A stretch of 34,928 nt of DNA from an uncultured Ectothiorhodospiraceae bacterium. Its GTDB lineage: Bacteria > Pseudomonadota > Gammaproteobacteria > Nitrococcales > Halorhodospiraceae. The stretch spans positions 1-34,928 of the forward strand of contig CAJXLI010000010.1 in NCBI GenBank assembly GCA_913055575.1, written 5' to 3'. This document shows positions 17,960 to 28,623 of the stretch, one piece after another. A program made the position numbers and the translations under genes. Under the pieces are notes generated by a model. The model was not told the DNA's origin. It saw nothing but the letters and a program-made list of their open reading frames with translations, and ran no database searches. Position 1 is the first letter of the stretch, and every line of letters begins with the position of its first letter.

Positions 17960-18936
17960 TGCCCATCGGGGGAGGCGAAGCGGCGCTGATCCGGCGCTAC
18001 TTCCACGCTTTGACCGCGCAACGCGACGGGGTCGAGCTCGGCGTCGGCGATGACGCGGCGCTGCTCGACGCCGATACGGGCGACCGGCTGGCCGCCTGCT
18101 GCGACACCCTGGTGGCCGACGTCCACTTCCCGGCGGATATCCCGCCCGAGGCGCTCGGCCACCGCGTGCTGGCGGTCAACCTCAGCGATCTGGCCGCCGT
18201 CGGCGCGCGGCCGGCCTGGACGCTGCTGTCGGTGACGCTACCGGAGAAGGATCCGGCGTGGCTGGAGCGCTTCAGCGAAGGCTTCAAGACGCTGGCCGAC
18301 CGCTACGGCGTGGCCCTGGTCGGCGGCGATACCACCCACGGTCCCGTCGCCGTCTCCGTCACCGCGCTCGGCTGGGTCAGCGACTCGATGGGGCTGCGCC
18401 GCAGCGGCGCGCGCCCCGGTGACGGGATCTGGGTGACCGGCACCCTGGGCGACGCTGCCCGCGGCCTGGAGCTGTGGCAGGGCCGCACCGGGGAGACGGT
18501 CAGCGGCGATCCGGCCTACCTGGTGGGCCGGCTCTTCCGCCCGGAGCCGCGGCTCGCCGTTGGCCAGGCGCTACTCGGTACCGCTACCGCGGCCATCGAC
18601 ATCTCCGACGGCCTGGCCGCCGACCTCGCCCGCGTGCTGGAGGAGAGCGGCGTTGGCGCTACCCTGAGCCTACCGGCGTTGCCGCGCTCGCCGGCGTTCA
18701 TGGCTGAGGGCGGCACCCTGCGCCACGCGCTCCACGGCGGCGACGACTACGAGCTGTGCCTGACCGTGCCGCCGTCGAGGGAGGCGGAGATGGCCCGGCT
18801 GAGCGAGCGCCTGGTGACGCCGCTCACCCGCATCGGTACCGTGGAGGAGACACCGGGGCTGCGCGGCGAGGACGCCGATGGCGCTGTCTCGGCCCTCGAC
18901 CCCGAGGGGTACGACCACTTCGCGGAGCGCGCGTGA
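17959..18936 (+). CDS. thiL: Thiamine-monophosphate kinase
   Basis: VELGVGDDAALLD, VNLSDLAAVGARPAW, GGDTTHGP, IDISDGLAADLARV; GTG start overlapping the nusB stop. Confidence 0.96.
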   Translation: MPIGGGEAALIRRYFHALTAQRDGVELGVGDDAALLDADTGDRLAACCDTLVADVHFPADIPPEALGHRVLAVNLSDLAAVGARPAWTLLSVTLPEKDPAWLERFSEGFKTLADRYGVALVGGDTTHGPVAVSVTALGWVSDSMGLRRSGARPGDGIWVTGTLGDAARGLELWQGRTGETVSGDPAYLVGRLFRPEPRLAVGQALLGTATAAIDISDGLAADLARVLEESGVGATLSLPALPRSPAFMAEGGTLRHALHGGDDYELCLTVPPSREAEMARLSERLVTPLTRIGTVEETPGLRGEDADGAVSALDPEGYDHFAERA

Positions 18937-19418
18937 GCACCGGGTTCCAGCTGCGCCGGCCTGTCCACTTCCTGGCCCTGGGCTTCGGCCTCGGCCGGGT
19001 GCCGTGGCTGCCCGGCACCTTCGGCACCCTGGGGGCGTTGCCGATCCTCGCGGCCCTCGCCGCGGCGCCGGCCGCTCTCTACCTGCTGGCCACGGCGGTG
19101 GCCATCGTCGCCGGGGTGGCGATCTGCAGCCGGGCTGCCGCCGATGCCGGTGTCGACGACGACCCGGCTATCGTCTGGGACGAGATCGCCGGCTTCCTGG
19201 TCGCGGCCCTGCCGCTGGCCCTCGGGGGGCAGGGCGTGCACCCGGTGGTGGATACCGCCGTGCTCTTCCTGCTCTTCCGCCTCCTCGACGGCGCCAAGGT
19301 CGGCCCCATCCGCTGGCTGGACCGCAACCTCCACGGCGGGCTGGGCATCATGGCCGACGACGTCGCCGCGGGCGCGGTTGCTGCCGCGGCGTGGTGGGCT
19401 GCCGCGAGCCTGCTCTGA
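18933..19418 (+). CDS. pgpA: Phosphatidylglycerophosphatase A
   Basis: ALGFGLGRVPWLPGTFGTLGALP, VWDEIAGFLV, FRLLDGAKVGPIRWLDRNLHGGLGIMADDVAAG; GTG start overlapping the thiL stop. Confidence 0.95.
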   Translation: MSTGFQLRRPVHFLALGFGLGRVPWLPGTFGTLGALPILAALAAAPAALYLLATAVAIVAGVAICSRAAADAGVDDDPAIVWDEIAGFLVAALPLALGGQGVHPVVDTAVLFLLFRLLDGAKVGPIRWLDRNLHGGLGIMADDVAAGAVAAAAWWAAASLL

Positions 19419-19527
19419 CGGCTATGAGGCTGAGGGTCGCACAGCCCGGGCGCAGCCCCCGCGAGGGTCGCGAGCGGCGGAGCCGGCGCACTAGAATGAG
19501 TTACGACAACTGCTCCATGCCAACGAG

Positions 19528-20913
19528 GTGGCGCCGACGGTGACGGAGCGCGTCTACGTAGAGACCCAGGGCTGCCAGATGAACACCTACGATGCCGGCC
19601 GGATGGTCGACGTCCTCGCCAGCGAGGCCGGCTTCGAGCAGGTCGATCGCCCGGAGGAGGCCGATCTGCTGCTGCTCAACACCTGCTCGGTGCGCGAGAA
19701 GGCGCAGGAGAAGGTCTTCTCCCGGCTGGGCCGGTGGCGGGCGTACAAGGAGGCGCGCCCCGGGGCGCTCATCGGCGTCGGCGGCTGCGTGGCCAGCCAG
19801 GAGGGAGCCGACCTGCTGCGCCGGGCGTCCTTCGTGGACCTGGTCTTCGGGCCGCAGACGCTGCACCGGCTGCCCGAGATGCTCGCCCGCCGGCGGGCCG
19901 GCGCGGGGCCGCAGGTGGATGTCACCTTCCCCGAGATCGAGAAGTTCGATCGCCTCCCGGAGCCGCAGGCCGAGGGGCCGACGGCCTACGTCTCCGTGAT
20001 GGAGGGGTGCAGCAAGTACTGCGCCTACTGCGTGGTCCCCTACACCCGGGGCGACGAGATCAGCCGGCCGGTAGCCGACGTCCTCGCCGAGGTCGGGCAG
20101 CTGGCCGCCCAGGGGGTACGCGAGGTCAATCTGCTCGGGCAGAACGTCAACGCCTACGCCGGCGCCCTCGGCGACGGCGACAGCGCCGACCTGGGCCTGC
20201 TCATCGAGGCGGTCGCCCGGATCGACGGGATCGACCGGATCCGCTTCACGACCTCCCACCCGGCGGCGTTCCATAGCGGGCTCATCGAGGCCTTCCGCGA
20301 GGTCCCGGAGCTCGCGGACTTCGTCCACCTGCCGGTGCAGAGCGGCTCCGACCTGGTCCTCAAGCTCATGAAGCGCGGCCACGATGCCGCTGCCTACGAG
20401 GACCTCATCGCCCGGATCCGCGCCGCACGGCCGAGCGCGGTGATCGCCACCGACTTCATCGTCGGCTTCCCCGGGGAGACGGAGGCCGAGCTCGAGGAGA
20501 CCCTGGCGATGATCGACCGGGTCGGCTTTGACGGCGGGGCCTTCAGCTTTATCTTCAGCCCCCGGCCGGGGACGCCGGCCGCGGAGCTCACCGACGACGT
20601 GCCGCAGGCCGACAAGCGCGCCTGGCTGCAGCGGCTGCAGGCGCGCCTGCACGAGCAGCAGGCCGCAGCCCATCGGGCGCTGGTCGGCACCACGCAGACG
20701 GTGCTCATCGACGGCCCGTCGCGGCGGGATCCCGGCGAGCTCAGCGGCCGCACCTCCGGCAACCGGGTGGTCAACTTCCCGGGCGAGCCGGCGTGGATCG
20801 GCCGGTTCGCCGAGGTGTACATCACCGAAGCCTGCGCCCACTCCTTGCGCGGGCGCGTCGCCGCGGTAGAAGGTGAGGCCATGGACTATGCAGCAGCCGG
20901 GGCAGGCGGGTAA
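19528..20913 (+). CDS. miaB: tRNA-2-methylthio-N6-dimethylallyladenosine synthase
   Basis: [36 protein letters not shown], radical [18 protein letters not shown]. Confidence 0.97.
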   Translation: MAPTVTERVYVETQGCQMNTYDAGRMVDVLASEAGFEQVDRPEEADLLLLNTCSVREKAQEKVFSRLGRWRAYKEARPGALIGVGGCVASQEGADLLRRASFVDLVFGPQTLHRLPEMLARRRAGAGPQVDVTFPEIEKFDRLPEPQAEGPTAYVSVMEGCSKYCAYCVVPYTRGDEISRPVADVLAEVGQLAAQGVREVNLLGQNVNAYAGALGDGDSADLGLLIEAVARIDGIDRIRFTTSHPAAFHSGLIEAFREVPELADFVHLPVQSGSDLVLKLMKRGHDAAAYEDLIARIRAARPSAVIATDFIVGFPGETEAELEETLAMIDRVGFDGGAFSFIFSPRPGTPAAELTDDVPQADKRAWLQRLQARLHEQQAAAHRALVGTTQTVLIDGPSRRDPGELSGRTSGNRVVNFPGEPAWIGRFAEVYITEACAHSLRGRVAAVEGEAMDYAAAGAGG

Positions 20914-22009
20914 GAGCGTGAGCATACGGCCGCAAGCTATCGACCTGGAGCTGACGCCCGCGGACAACGAGCGCCTGGCGCGCCTGTGCGGGCAGTTCGA
21001 CGAGAACCTCCGCCAGCTCGAGCGCCGCCTGGCGGTGGAGATCCAGAACCAGGGCCACCGCTTCCGGGTGATCGGCGAGGACCAGGCGGTCCGCGTCACC
21101 CGGCAGGTGCTCGAGGAGCTCTACGAGGCCGCTGCCCAGCAGCACCTCGAGCCGGAGGACGTCCACCTCTATCTGCAGCAGGCGCGGCTGCAGGAGCTGC
21201 ACGAGGCGGCTGCCCGGGAGCAGGGCGGTGCCGCTCGCGATCCGGAGGATCCCGAGAAGGGGGACGAGGGGCCGGAGGAGCCGGCGGCCCGCCGTGACGA
21301 GCGGGACGAGGCAGCGGCGGTGGTCCGTACGCGCAAGGCCGTCATCCGCGGCCGAGGCCCCGGGCAGCGCGCCTACCTGCAGCGCATCCGCGACTACGAC
21401 CTGAGCTTCGGCATCGGCCCGGCGGGCACCGGCAAGACCTTCCTCGCCGTGGCCTGCGCCGTCGAGGCGCTGGAGGCCGAGGATGTGCGCCGCCTGGTGC
21501 TGGTGCGTCCCGCCGTGGAGGCCGGCGAGAGCCTGGGCTTCCTGCCCGGGGACATGGCGCAGAAGGTCGACCCGTACCTGCGCCCGCTCTACGACGCCCT
21601 GTTCGAGATGCTCGGCTTTGAGCGCGTCAATCGGCTCATCGAGCGCAACGTCATCGAGGTGGCGCCCCTCGCCTTCATGCGCGGCCGCACCCTCAACCAC
21701 GCCTTCGTCATCCTGGATGAGGCGCAGAACGCCACAGTTGAGCAGATGAAGATGTTCCTGACCCGGCTCGGCTTCGGCTCCACCGCCGTGGCCACCGGCG
21801 ACGTGACCCAGGTGGACCTGCCCGCGGACAAGACGTCGGGCCTGCGCGACGCCGTGGATGTCCTCCACAACGTCGAGGGCGTGAGCTTCACCTTCTTCGC
21901 CGCCCACGACGTTGTGCGCCACCCGCTGGTCCAGCGCGTCGTCGAGGCCTACGACTCGCGCACTCGCCGGATCGGCGGCGGCCAGGCAGGGAAGCAGGGC
22001 GCGAGGTGA
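20888..22009 (+). CDS. ybeZ: PhoH-like ATPase (YbeZ)
   Basis: [23 protein letters not shown] Walker [31 protein letters not shown], between miaB and ybeY. Confidence 0.95.
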   Translation: MQQPGQAGKSVSIRPQAIDLELTPADNERLARLCGQFDENLRQLERRLAVEIQNQGHRFRVIGEDQAVRVTRQVLEELYEAAAQQHLEPEDVHLYLQQARLQELHEAAAREQGGAARDPEDPEKGDEGPEEPAARRDERDEAAAVVRTRKAVIRGRGPGQRAYLQRIRDYDLSFGIGPAGTGKTFLAVACAVEALEAEDVRRLVLVRPAVEAGESLGFLPGDMAQKVDPYLRPLYDALFEMLGFERVNRLIERNVIEVAPLAFMRGRTLNHAFVILDEAQNATVEQMKMFLTRLGFGSTAVATGDVTQVDLPADKTSGLRDAVDVLHNVEGVSFTFFAAHDVVRHPLVQRVVEAYDSRTRRIGGGQAGKQGAR

Positions 22010-22470
22010 GCGGGATCGAGCTAGCCTTCCAGTCCGTCGCCGAGACGCCGGCGCCGGCCCGGGCGCAGGTGGCTCGCTGGCTTGAGGCGGCCCTCGCCGG
22101 CCGGGGCCTGGGAGGCGAGCTGACCGTCCGCATCGTCGACGGGCCGGAGTCGCAGGCGCTCAACCGCGACTATCGGGGGCGTGACCAGCCCACCAACGTG
22201 CTCTCCTTCCCCTTCGAGCCGCCGCCGGGGATCCCGGCCGACGCGGCCGGGATCATCGGTGACCTGGTCATCTGCGCGCCGGTGGTAGCCCGCGAGGCGC
22301 AGGCGCAGGGTAAGCCGGAGATCGATCACTGGGCGCACATGGTGGTGCACGGCGCCCTGCACTTGCTGGGCTACGACCACGAGGCGCAGGCGCAGGCGGC
22401 CCGCATGGAGGCCGAGGAGCGGCGCATCCTGGCCGGCCTCGGCGTGCCCGATCCCTACCAGGAGCAGTGA
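22006..22470 (+). CDS. ybeY: Endoribonuclease YbeY (rRNA maturation factor)
   Basis: [20 protein letters not shown] and [18 protein letters not shown] metal-binding motif; GTG start. Confidence 0.96.
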   Translation: MSGIELAFQSVAETPAPARAQVARWLEAALAGRGLGGELTVRIVDGPESQALNRDYRGRDQPTNVLSFPFEPPPGIPADAAGIIGDLVICAPVVAREAQAQGKPEIDHWAHMVVHGALHLLGYDHEAQAQAARMEAEERRILAGLGVPDPYQEQ

Positions 22471-22478
22471 GCCAGGCT

Positions 22479-23348
22479 ATGCCCGACGAAGAGCCAAGCA
22501 GCGCCGGCGCCGGCGACGACGCCTCGTGGCGCGATCGCCTGCGCCGGCTCATCGCTCCCCCCGAGCCGCGCTCCCGCGAGGAGCTCATCCAGTACCTGCG
22601 GCACGGGCAGTCCGCCGGGCTGCTCGATCCCGACGCCCTGTCCATGATCGAGGGGGTGATGCACGTTTCGGAGCTCCAGGCCCGGGATATCATGATCCCG
22701 CGTCCGCAGGTCACCACCCTGCCGCGCGACAGCGCCCCTCGCGAGGTGCTGCCGGCCATCGTGCGCACCGGCTTCTCGCGCTTCCCGGTTACCGGCGAGA
22801 GCAAGGACGACGTCATCGGCATCCTGCTCGCCAAGGACCTGCTGCGCCTGTTCCAGGAGGAGGGCGGCGGCTTCCGCCTGCGCGAGGTGCTCCGTCCGGT
22901 GCTGTTCATCCCCGAGAGCAAGCGCCTCGACGCGCTGCTCAAGCAGTTCCGCGAGAGCCGCAACCACATGTCGGTGGTGGTGGACGAGTACGGCGGCCTG
23001 GCCGGGATCGTCACCATCGAGGACGTCATCGAGCAGATCGTCGGCGAGATCGACGACGAGCACGACTTCGACGAGGATGCCCCCATCTTGGCCCGTGACG
23101 ACGGCACCTGGATCGTCAAGGCCGTGGCCTCCATCGATGCCTTCAACGAGGCGCTCGGCGCCCGCCTGAGCGACGAGGACCTGGACACCGTCGGCGGCTT
23201 CGTGGCGCGGCGCTTCGGCCACGTCCCCCGCCGCGGGGAGCGCATCGTCCTCGGTGGCTTCGAGTTCCGGGTGCTGCGCGCCGACCAGCGGCGCATCCAC
23301 CTGCTGCGGGTGGTGCCGGTGGGCGAGGAGAGCGATGGCGCAGCTTGA
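22479..23348 (+). CDS. corC: CBS/CorC_HlyC domain protein (magnesium/cobalt efflux CorC)
   Basis: SMIEGVMHVSELQARDIMIPRPQV, MSVVVDEYGGLAGIVTIEDVIEQIVGEIDDEHD. Confidence 0.95.
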   Translation: MPDEEPSSAGAGDDASWRDRLRRLIAPPEPRSREELIQYLRHGQSAGLLDPDALSMIEGVMHVSELQARDIMIPRPQVTTLPRDSAPREVLPAIVRTGFSRFPVTGESKDDVIGILLAKDLLRLFQEEGGGFRLREVLRPVLFIPESKRLDALLKQFRESRNHMSVVVDEYGGLAGIVTIEDVIEQIVGEIDDEHDFDEDAPILARDDGTWIVKAVASIDAFNEALGARLSDEDLDTVGGFVARRFGHVPRRGERIVLGGFEFRVLRADQRRIHLLRVVPVGEESDGAA

Positions 23349-24840
23349 GCGCCTCGCGGCGGCGTGGCACGGGGTGCTCGCCGCCGGCCTGGCCGGCGCC
23401 CTGCTACCGCTGGCCTTCGCCCCGGTGGACTGGGCGTGGCTGGCGGTGGCCGCACCGGCGGTGCTGTTCTACGTCGCCGCTGTAGCCCCGCGGCGGCGAG
23501 CCCTGCAGGCCGGCTACGTCTTCGGCCTGGGCGAGTTCGGCGTCGGTGTCTCCTGGGTCTTCGTCAGCATCAACGAGTACGGCGGCGCCGGGCCGGGGTT
23601 GGCGGGCCTGGTGACGGCGCTGCTGGTGGCTGGCCTGGCGCTCTTCCCCGTGCTGGCGGTGCTCGCCGGGCGCGCCTGCAGCCCCGGGCGGACGGCGCGC
23701 CTGCTGCTGGCCCTGCCGGCGGCGTGGCTGCTGGTGGCGTGGCTGCGCACCTGGCTCCTGACCGGCTTCCCGTGGCTGTTCCTCGGCTACGCCGCCCTGG
23801 ACACCCCCCTGGCCGGGTGGGCGCCGCTAGCCGGCGTCCTCGGGGTGACGGCGGTGCTGGCCCTGCTCGCCGGCGCGGTGGCCTGGTGGGCCGCAGCGCC
23901 GAGCTGGCGCCGTAGCGCCTACCCTGCGGCGCTGGCCGCGCTGGTGGTGGCGGGCGGTGCAGCCGGGGATCGGTCGTGGACGCAGGCCGACGGCGAGCCG
24001 CTCTCGGTGGCGTTGCTCCAGGGGGACTTCGCCCAGGATGTGAAGTGGGACCCGTCGCAGCTGCCGCGCATCCTGGAGCGCTACGCCCGCCTAACCGAGG
24101 AGCACCTCGGGGCCGATCTCATCGTCTGGCCGGAGACCGCCATCCCGCGGCGCTTCGAGCACGTAGCGCAGCCGCTCGAGCTGCTGGCCGGCCAGGTCCG
24201 CGAGGCGGGCGGTGCCCTGGTGCTCGGCATCCCCTACCGAGCCGGCGGCGAGGACGGCGCCCTGCACAACAGCGTTGTCGCCTTCGGCGGCGAGCGCCGC
24301 GCCGTCTACCATAAACGCCACCTGGTCCCCTACGGTGAGTATGTCCCCTTCCGGGCGCTGTTCGGCCGCAGCCTCGACTTCCTCGGCGCCCCCATGGCCG
24401 ATTACGAGCCGGGCCCGCCTCCCGAGGCGCTGCGGCTCGGGCCGGACCTCGCCCTCGGTGCCACGGTCTGCTACGAGATCGCCTACCCCCGTGCCGTGCG
24501 CCGCACGGCAGCGGAGGCCGACGTGCTGGTCAATCTCAGCAACGACGCCTGGTTCGGCGACTCCTTGGCACCGCACCAGCATCTGCAGAAGGCGCGCATG
24601 CGCGCCGCCGAGTCCAGGCGCTGGCTGCTGCGCGCCACCAACACCGGTATCACCGCGCTCATCGGCCCGCGGGGCCAGGTGGCCGCACGGAGCCCGCAGT
24701 TCGAGGTGGCCGCGCTGACGGGGAAGGTGGCGAGGCGCAGCGGCGCGACCCCGTACACCCGTATCGGCGATATTCCGCTGGTGGCGGCGGCGGGGGTGGT
24801 GCTGCTCGGTCTCTGGCTGGCGGCGCGGTACCGCCGGTAG
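23335..24840 (+). CDS. lnt: Apolipoprotein N-acyltransferase
   Basis: N-terminal multi-TM; nitrilase domain LIVWPETAIPRRFE, YHKRHLVPYGEYVPFR, ATVCYEIAYP. Confidence 0.96.
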   Translation: MAQLERLAAAWHGVLAAGLAGALLPLAFAPVDWAWLAVAAPAVLFYVAAVAPRRRALQAGYVFGLGEFGVGVSWVFVSINEYGGAGPGLAGLVTALLVAGLALFPVLAVLAGRACSPGRTARLLLALPAAWLLVAWLRTWLLTGFPWLFLGYAALDTPLAGWAPLAGVLGVTAVLALLAGAVAWWAAAPSWRRSAYPAALAALVVAGGAAGDRSWTQADGEPLSVALLQGDFAQDVKWDPSQLPRILERYARLTEEHLGADLIVWPETAIPRRFEHVAQPLELLAGQVREAGGALVLGIPYRAGGEDGALHNSVVAFGGERRAVYHKRHLVPYGEYVPFRALFGRSLDFLGAPMADYEPGPPPEALRLGPDLALGATVCYEIAYPRAVRRTAAEADVLVNLSNDAWFGDSLAPHQHLQKARMRAAESRRWLLRATNTGITALIGPRGQVAARSPQFEVAALTGKVARRSGATPYTRIGDIPLVAAAGVVLLGLWLAARYRR

Positions 24841-24862
24841 GCCGGCATCCCGGCAGCCCGGG

Positions 24863-25588
24863 TCAGGCCGGGCAGGGGGACGGGGTCTGCGAGGCGCGCA
24901 GGGTCAGCAGGGGCCAGCCCTGGCGCTGCGCCTCGTGGCGCAGCGGCCCATCCGGGTCCACGGCCACGGGGTGGTCGACGCGGCTCAGCAGCGGCAGGTC
25001 GTTCTGCGAGTCGCTGTAGAACCACGTCGTCGCGTGCGCCAGGCCCTGTGCCTGGAGCCAGGCGTCGACAACGCGGATCTTGCCCTCGCGGAAGGTGGGT
25101 GTGCCGGTATGCCGGCCGGTGTAGCGCCCGTGGCGGCGCTCCGGCTCGGTGGCGAGCAGCGCGTCCACACCCAGCCGCTCGGCGATGGGGGCGGTGACGA
25201 AGCGGTTCGTGGCGGTGACGATGGCCGTGTGGTGGCCGGCCCGCCGGTGCTCCTCGATCAGCGCCTCGCCCGCGGGTAGCACCAGCGGCTCGATCCAGTC
25301 GCGGACAAAGGCTGCCCGCCAGGCGCGCAGCCGGTCCTCCGGGTGCTCGGCCAGGGGGCGGAGGGCGAAGGCCAGGAAGGCGTCGATGTCCAGCCGCCCT
25401 TCCAGGTAGTCCTGGTGGAAGCGGTGGTGGGCCTCGGTGAAGGCCTCGCTGTCGACGGCGCCGCACGCTGCCAGGTACTGGCCCCAGAGGCTGTCGCTGT
25501 CACCGGCGATGAGGGTCTGGTCCAGGTCGAAGAGGGCAACGGCCACCGTATCGCCTCGCTCCTTGTCGGCTGAGGAAGATGCAGGCAT
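24863..25588 (-). CDS. HAD-superfamily (IB) hydrolase, phosphoserine-phosphatase-like
   Basis: ALFDLDQTLIAGDSDSLWGQYL, AIVTATNRFVTAPIA, FYSDSQNDLPLLSRVDHPVAVDPD. A GTG at 25546 is an alternative start. Confidence 0.92.
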   Translation of the reverse strand: MPASSSADKERGDTVAVALFDLDQTLIAGDSDSLWGQYLAACGAVDSEAFTEAHHRFHQDYLEGRLDIDAFLAFALRPLAEHPEDRLRAWRAAFVRDWIEPLVLPAGEALIEEHRRAGHHTAIVTATNRFVTAPIAERLGVDALLATEPERRHGRYTGRHTGTPTFREGKIRVVDAWLQAQGLAHATTWFYSDSQNDLPLLSRVDHPVAVDPDGPLRHEAQRQGWPLLTLRASQTPSPCPA

Positions 25589-25665
25589 ACCGCGGCAACA
25601 TTGCCGAGGTTACGCCCCATATGAAAGAATAACATCGGATTTTCCTCGTAGGGAGGCTTGCCTGA

Positions 25666-26205
25666 GTGGTCGATACAGACGGCTTTCGGCCGAATGTCGG
25701 CATCATCGTTGCCAATGAGCGTGGGCAGGTGTTGTGGGCACGGCGAGCCGGAGAAGACGCCTGGCAGTTTCCCCAAGGCGGGATCGAGCCCAACGAGACC
25801 CCGCTGGAGGCCCTCTACCGCGAGCTGCGCGAGGAGGTCGGCCTGGGTCGGCCCGATGTGGCCGTGCTCGGTGCTACTCGCCGCTGGCTGCGCTACCGCT
25901 TGCCGCGCCGGATGATCCGCCGCGGCGGGCGCTGTGTCGGGCAGAAGCAGATTTGGTTCCTGTTGCGGCTTGTCGCCGACGAGCAGCGGGTGCGCCTCGA
26001 TCGTGCTCAGCGGCCGGAGTTCGATCGCTGGTGCTGGATGGACTACTGGCAGCCGGCCGAAGAGGTTATATCCTTTAAGCAGCAGGTCTATCGCCAGGCG
26101 CTGGAGGAGCTAGCCGGTTGCCTGCGCGTCGACTGGGCCGGTACCGGTACCGGCGGGGAGCGGTCCCCGGCTATCCCGGCAGCGGCCCGAAGACGATTGC
26201 GATAA
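25666..26205 (+). CDS. rppH: RNA pyrophosphohydrolase (Nudix)
   Basis: [21 protein letters not shown], Nudix box [36 protein letters not shown] start. Confidence 0.96.
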   Translation: MVDTDGFRPNVGIIVANERGQVLWARRAGEDAWQFPQGGIEPNETPLEALYRELREEVGLGRPDVAVLGATRRWLRYRLPRRMIRRGGRCVGQKQIWFLLRLVADEQRVRLDRAQRPEFDRWCWMDYWQPAEEVISFKQQVYRQALEELAGCLRVDWAGTGTGGERSPAIPAAARRRLR

Positions 26206-26214
26206 GGCGCCCCC

Positions 26215-28482
26215 ATGCTCGATATCCTCCACCGTGTCTCCCGAGAAGTGAATGCCGCGCCCGGGCTGCGCGAGGCGCTGCAGATCATCATCAATCGGGT
26301 GGCCGACGCCATGGCCGTGGATGTCTGCTCCGTCTACCTGCTCGATGCCGCCCAGGGCGACTTCGTGCTCAGGGATACCCGCGGGCTGAACGCGGATGCG
26401 GTAGGACGGGTGCGCATGGCCGCCACGGAGGGGCTGGTCGGTCTGGTTGCTGAGCGCGAGGAGCCGATCAACCTCAAGAACGCCCCCTCGCACTCGCGTT
26501 TCCGCTACTTCCCGGAGACCGGTGAGGAGCGCTACTCCTCCTTCCTCGGCGTGCCCATCATCCACTACCGCACCGTCCTCGGTGTCCTGGTGGTCCAGCA
26601 GACCGAGCAGCGGCGCTTCGAGGAGAACGAGGTCGCCTTCCTGGTCACCCTGGCTGCCCAGCTCGCCGGTGCCATCGCCCACGCGCGGGTGAGCGGCGGT
26701 ATCGACGGTATCGAGACCGACCGGGCGGTGGAGGACGGCCGTGCCCTGCGGGGCCTCGCCGGGGCGCCGGGCGTGGCCATCGGCACCGCCGTGGTCCCCT
26801 ACACCCAGGCGGATCTCAACGCGATCCCCGACCGCGCCGCAGTGGATCCCGAGGCCGAGGTGGCGGCCTTCGAGGCTGCGGTCGAACAGGTCAGCGCCGA
26901 GCTGCGCGAGCTCAGTGAGCAGATCGCCAGCTCGGTGACCACCGACGAGCGGATGCTCTTCGATGTCTACCTGCACATGCTCGAGGGCGATACCCTGGTC
27001 CAGGAGACGGTGGAGCGCATCCGCAGCGGCAACTGGGCCCCGGGGGCCCTGCGCCAGATTATCGCCGAGCATGTGCGGGTCTTCGAGGACATGGACGATC
27101 CGTACCTCAGCGAGCGGGCCAGCGACATCCGCGATCTCGGCCGCCGTATCCTCTCCCGCCTGCGCGACGAGGGCGAGCGGGCGCGCGATCTCCCCGAGCA
27201 GGCGGTGCTCGTCGGCCAGGAGGTCAGCGCCTCGCAGCTGGCGGAGGTGCCCAGCGAGAAGCTGCAGGGTATAGTTGCCGCTACCGGCTCGCGCAACTCC
27301 CACGTCGCCATTCTCGCCCGCGCCCTGGGCATACCGGCGGTGATGGGCATCGACGATCTCCGCCCCCGCGACCTCGATGGCCGGCCGGTGGTCGTCGACG
27401 GCTATTCGGGCCGTTTCTACGTCGACCCCTCGCCGACGGTGGAGCAGGAGTACCAGCGCCTGATCACGGATGAGGCGGAGTTCGCCGAGGGGCTCGAGGC
27501 GGTGCGCGACGAGCCGGCCGTGAGCCCGGACGGCCGCAGCGTGGCCCTCTACGCCAACACCGGCCTGATCACCGATATCAATCTCTCCCTCGCCGCGGGT
27601 TGCGACGGCATCGGGCTGCACCGCACGGAGTTCCCCTTCCTGATCCGCGATCGCTTCCCCGGCGAGGAGGAGCAGGCGGAGCTCTACCGGCGGGTGCTGG
27701 AGCAGTTCGCCCCGCATCCGGTGACGCTGCGCACCCTGGACGTGGGCGGGGACAAGTCGCTCGCCTACTTCCCCATCGAGGAGGAGAACCCCTTCCTCGG
27801 CTGGCGCGGCATCCGCCTGACCCTGGACCACCCCGAGATCTTCCTCACGCAGCTGCGTGCCATGCTGCGCGCCGATGTAGGGCTGGGGAACCTGCAGATC
27901 CTGCTGCCCATGGTCAGCCGCCTCGGCGAGATCGCCGATGTCCGCCGGCTGCTCCTGCGCGCCCGCCAGGAGCTGGCCGAGGAGGGGGTGGAGACGCGCA
28001 GCCCGTCGCTGGGGGTGATGATCGAGGTCCCGGCGACCCTCTACCAGATCGACCGCTACTGCGATCAGGCGGACTTCCTGTCGCTGGGCTCCAACGACCT
28101 GACCCAGTACCTGCTGGCCGTCGACCGCAACAACAGCCGGGTGGCCTCGCTCTACGACGAGCTGCACCCGGCCGTGCTGGCGGCCGTGCGCGATGTCACG
28201 CGGGCCGCCCGGCGCCACGGCAAGCGGCTGACGGTCTGCGGCGGGATGGCCGGCGACCCCGCCGGCGCCATCCTGCTCATGGGGTTCGGTATCGACGGCT
28301 TCTCCATGAGTGTCTCCAGCTTGATGCGGATCAAGTGGGTCGTCCGCCGCGTGCCCGTGACCCGGGCCGCGGAGCTCGCCAACCGCGCTGTGGAGATGGA
28401 CTCCCCCGAGGAGGTGCGCCGCATGCTGCGCCATACGCTCGAGGAGTACGAGCTCGGCGGGCTGATTCGAGCCGGCAAGTAA
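26215..28482 (+). CDS. ptsP: Phosphoenolpyruvate-protein phosphotransferase PtsP (GAF domain + EI, nitrogen PTS)
   Basis: N-terminal GAF; GSRNSHVAILARALGIPAVMG phospho-His domain; DFLSLGSNDLTQYLLAVDRNN EI signature. Confidence 0.96.
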   Translation: MLDILHRVSREVNAAPGLREALQIIINRVADAMAVDVCSVYLLDAAQGDFVLRDTRGLNADAVGRVRMAATEGLVGLVAEREEPINLKNAPSHSRFRYFPETGEERYSSFLGVPIIHYRTVLGVLVVQQTEQRRFEENEVAFLVTLAAQLAGAIAHARVSGGIDGIETDRAVEDGRALRGLAGAPGVAIGTAVVPYTQADLNAIPDRAAVDPEAEVAAFEAAVEQVSAELRELSEQIASSVTTDERMLFDVYLHMLEGDTLVQETVERIRSGNWAPGALRQIIAEHVRVFEDMDDPYLSERASDIRDLGRRILSRLRDEGERARDLPEQAVLVGQEVSASQLAEVPSEKLQGIVAATGSRNSHVAILARALGIPAVMGIDDLRPRDLDGRPVVVDGYSGRFYVDPSPTVEQEYQRLITDEAEFAEGLEAVRDEPAVSPDGRSVALYANTGLITDINLSLAAGCDGIGLHRTEFPFLIRDRFPGEEEQAELYRRVLEQFAPHPVTLRTLDVGGDKSLAYFPIEEENPFLGWRGIRLTLDHPEIFLTQLRAMLRADVGLGNLQILLPMVSRLGEIADVRRLLLRARQELAEEGVETRSPSLGVMIEVPATLYQIDRYCDQADFLSLGSNDLTQYLLAVDRNNSRVASLYDELHPAVLAAVRDVTRAARRHGKRLTVCGGMAGDPAGAILLMGFGIDGFSMSVSSLMRIKWVVRRVPVTRAAELANRAVEMDSPEEVRRMLRHTLEEYELGGLIRAGK

Positions 28483-28489
28483 TTTTTTA

Positions 28490-28520
28490 TTGACACTTAG
28501 ACTTATTCTAAGTTTTTATA
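28490..28520 (+). promoter_or_regulatory. Candidate promoter/operator for bacterioferritin: perfect -35 TTGACA, AT-rich -10 region (TTTTATA) and an interrupted palindrome between
   Basis: TTGACA at 28490-28495; palindrome ACTTAGACTTATTCTAAGT at 28495-28513; TTTATA at 28515-28520; AT-rich island in a GC-rich window, upstream of ATG 28624. Confidence 0.55.
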
Positions 28521-28623
28521 GAGGTGTCCGCGGGGCGCAGGGCCGCTGAGCAGGCCCCTACCGCATCACGCCCCGGACGCTGATAGACTCCAAGCGACAC
28601 CCAAAGGAACTACTGGGGGACCC

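Noticed and set aside
19501-21099. 532-aa minus-strand ORF opposite miaB
   Set aside because: Antisense to MiaB radical-SAM coding sequence; composition artefact.
20822-21922. 366-aa minus-strand ORF opposite phoH
   Set aside because: Antisense to PhoH Walker-motif ATPase; composition artefact.
22290-22400. Repeated gaggcgcaggcgcagg segments in ybeY
   Set aside because: In-frame, encode ordinary EAQAQ peptides; short codon-biased similarity rather than a functional repeat.
26110-28434. 774-aa minus-strand ORF opposite ptsP
   Set aside because: Low-complexity GVDG/AVGD-type composition typical of antisense reading in GC-rich genes; the opposite strand encodes an unmistakable PtsP. Long stop-free antisense frames are expected from GC-rich third positions.
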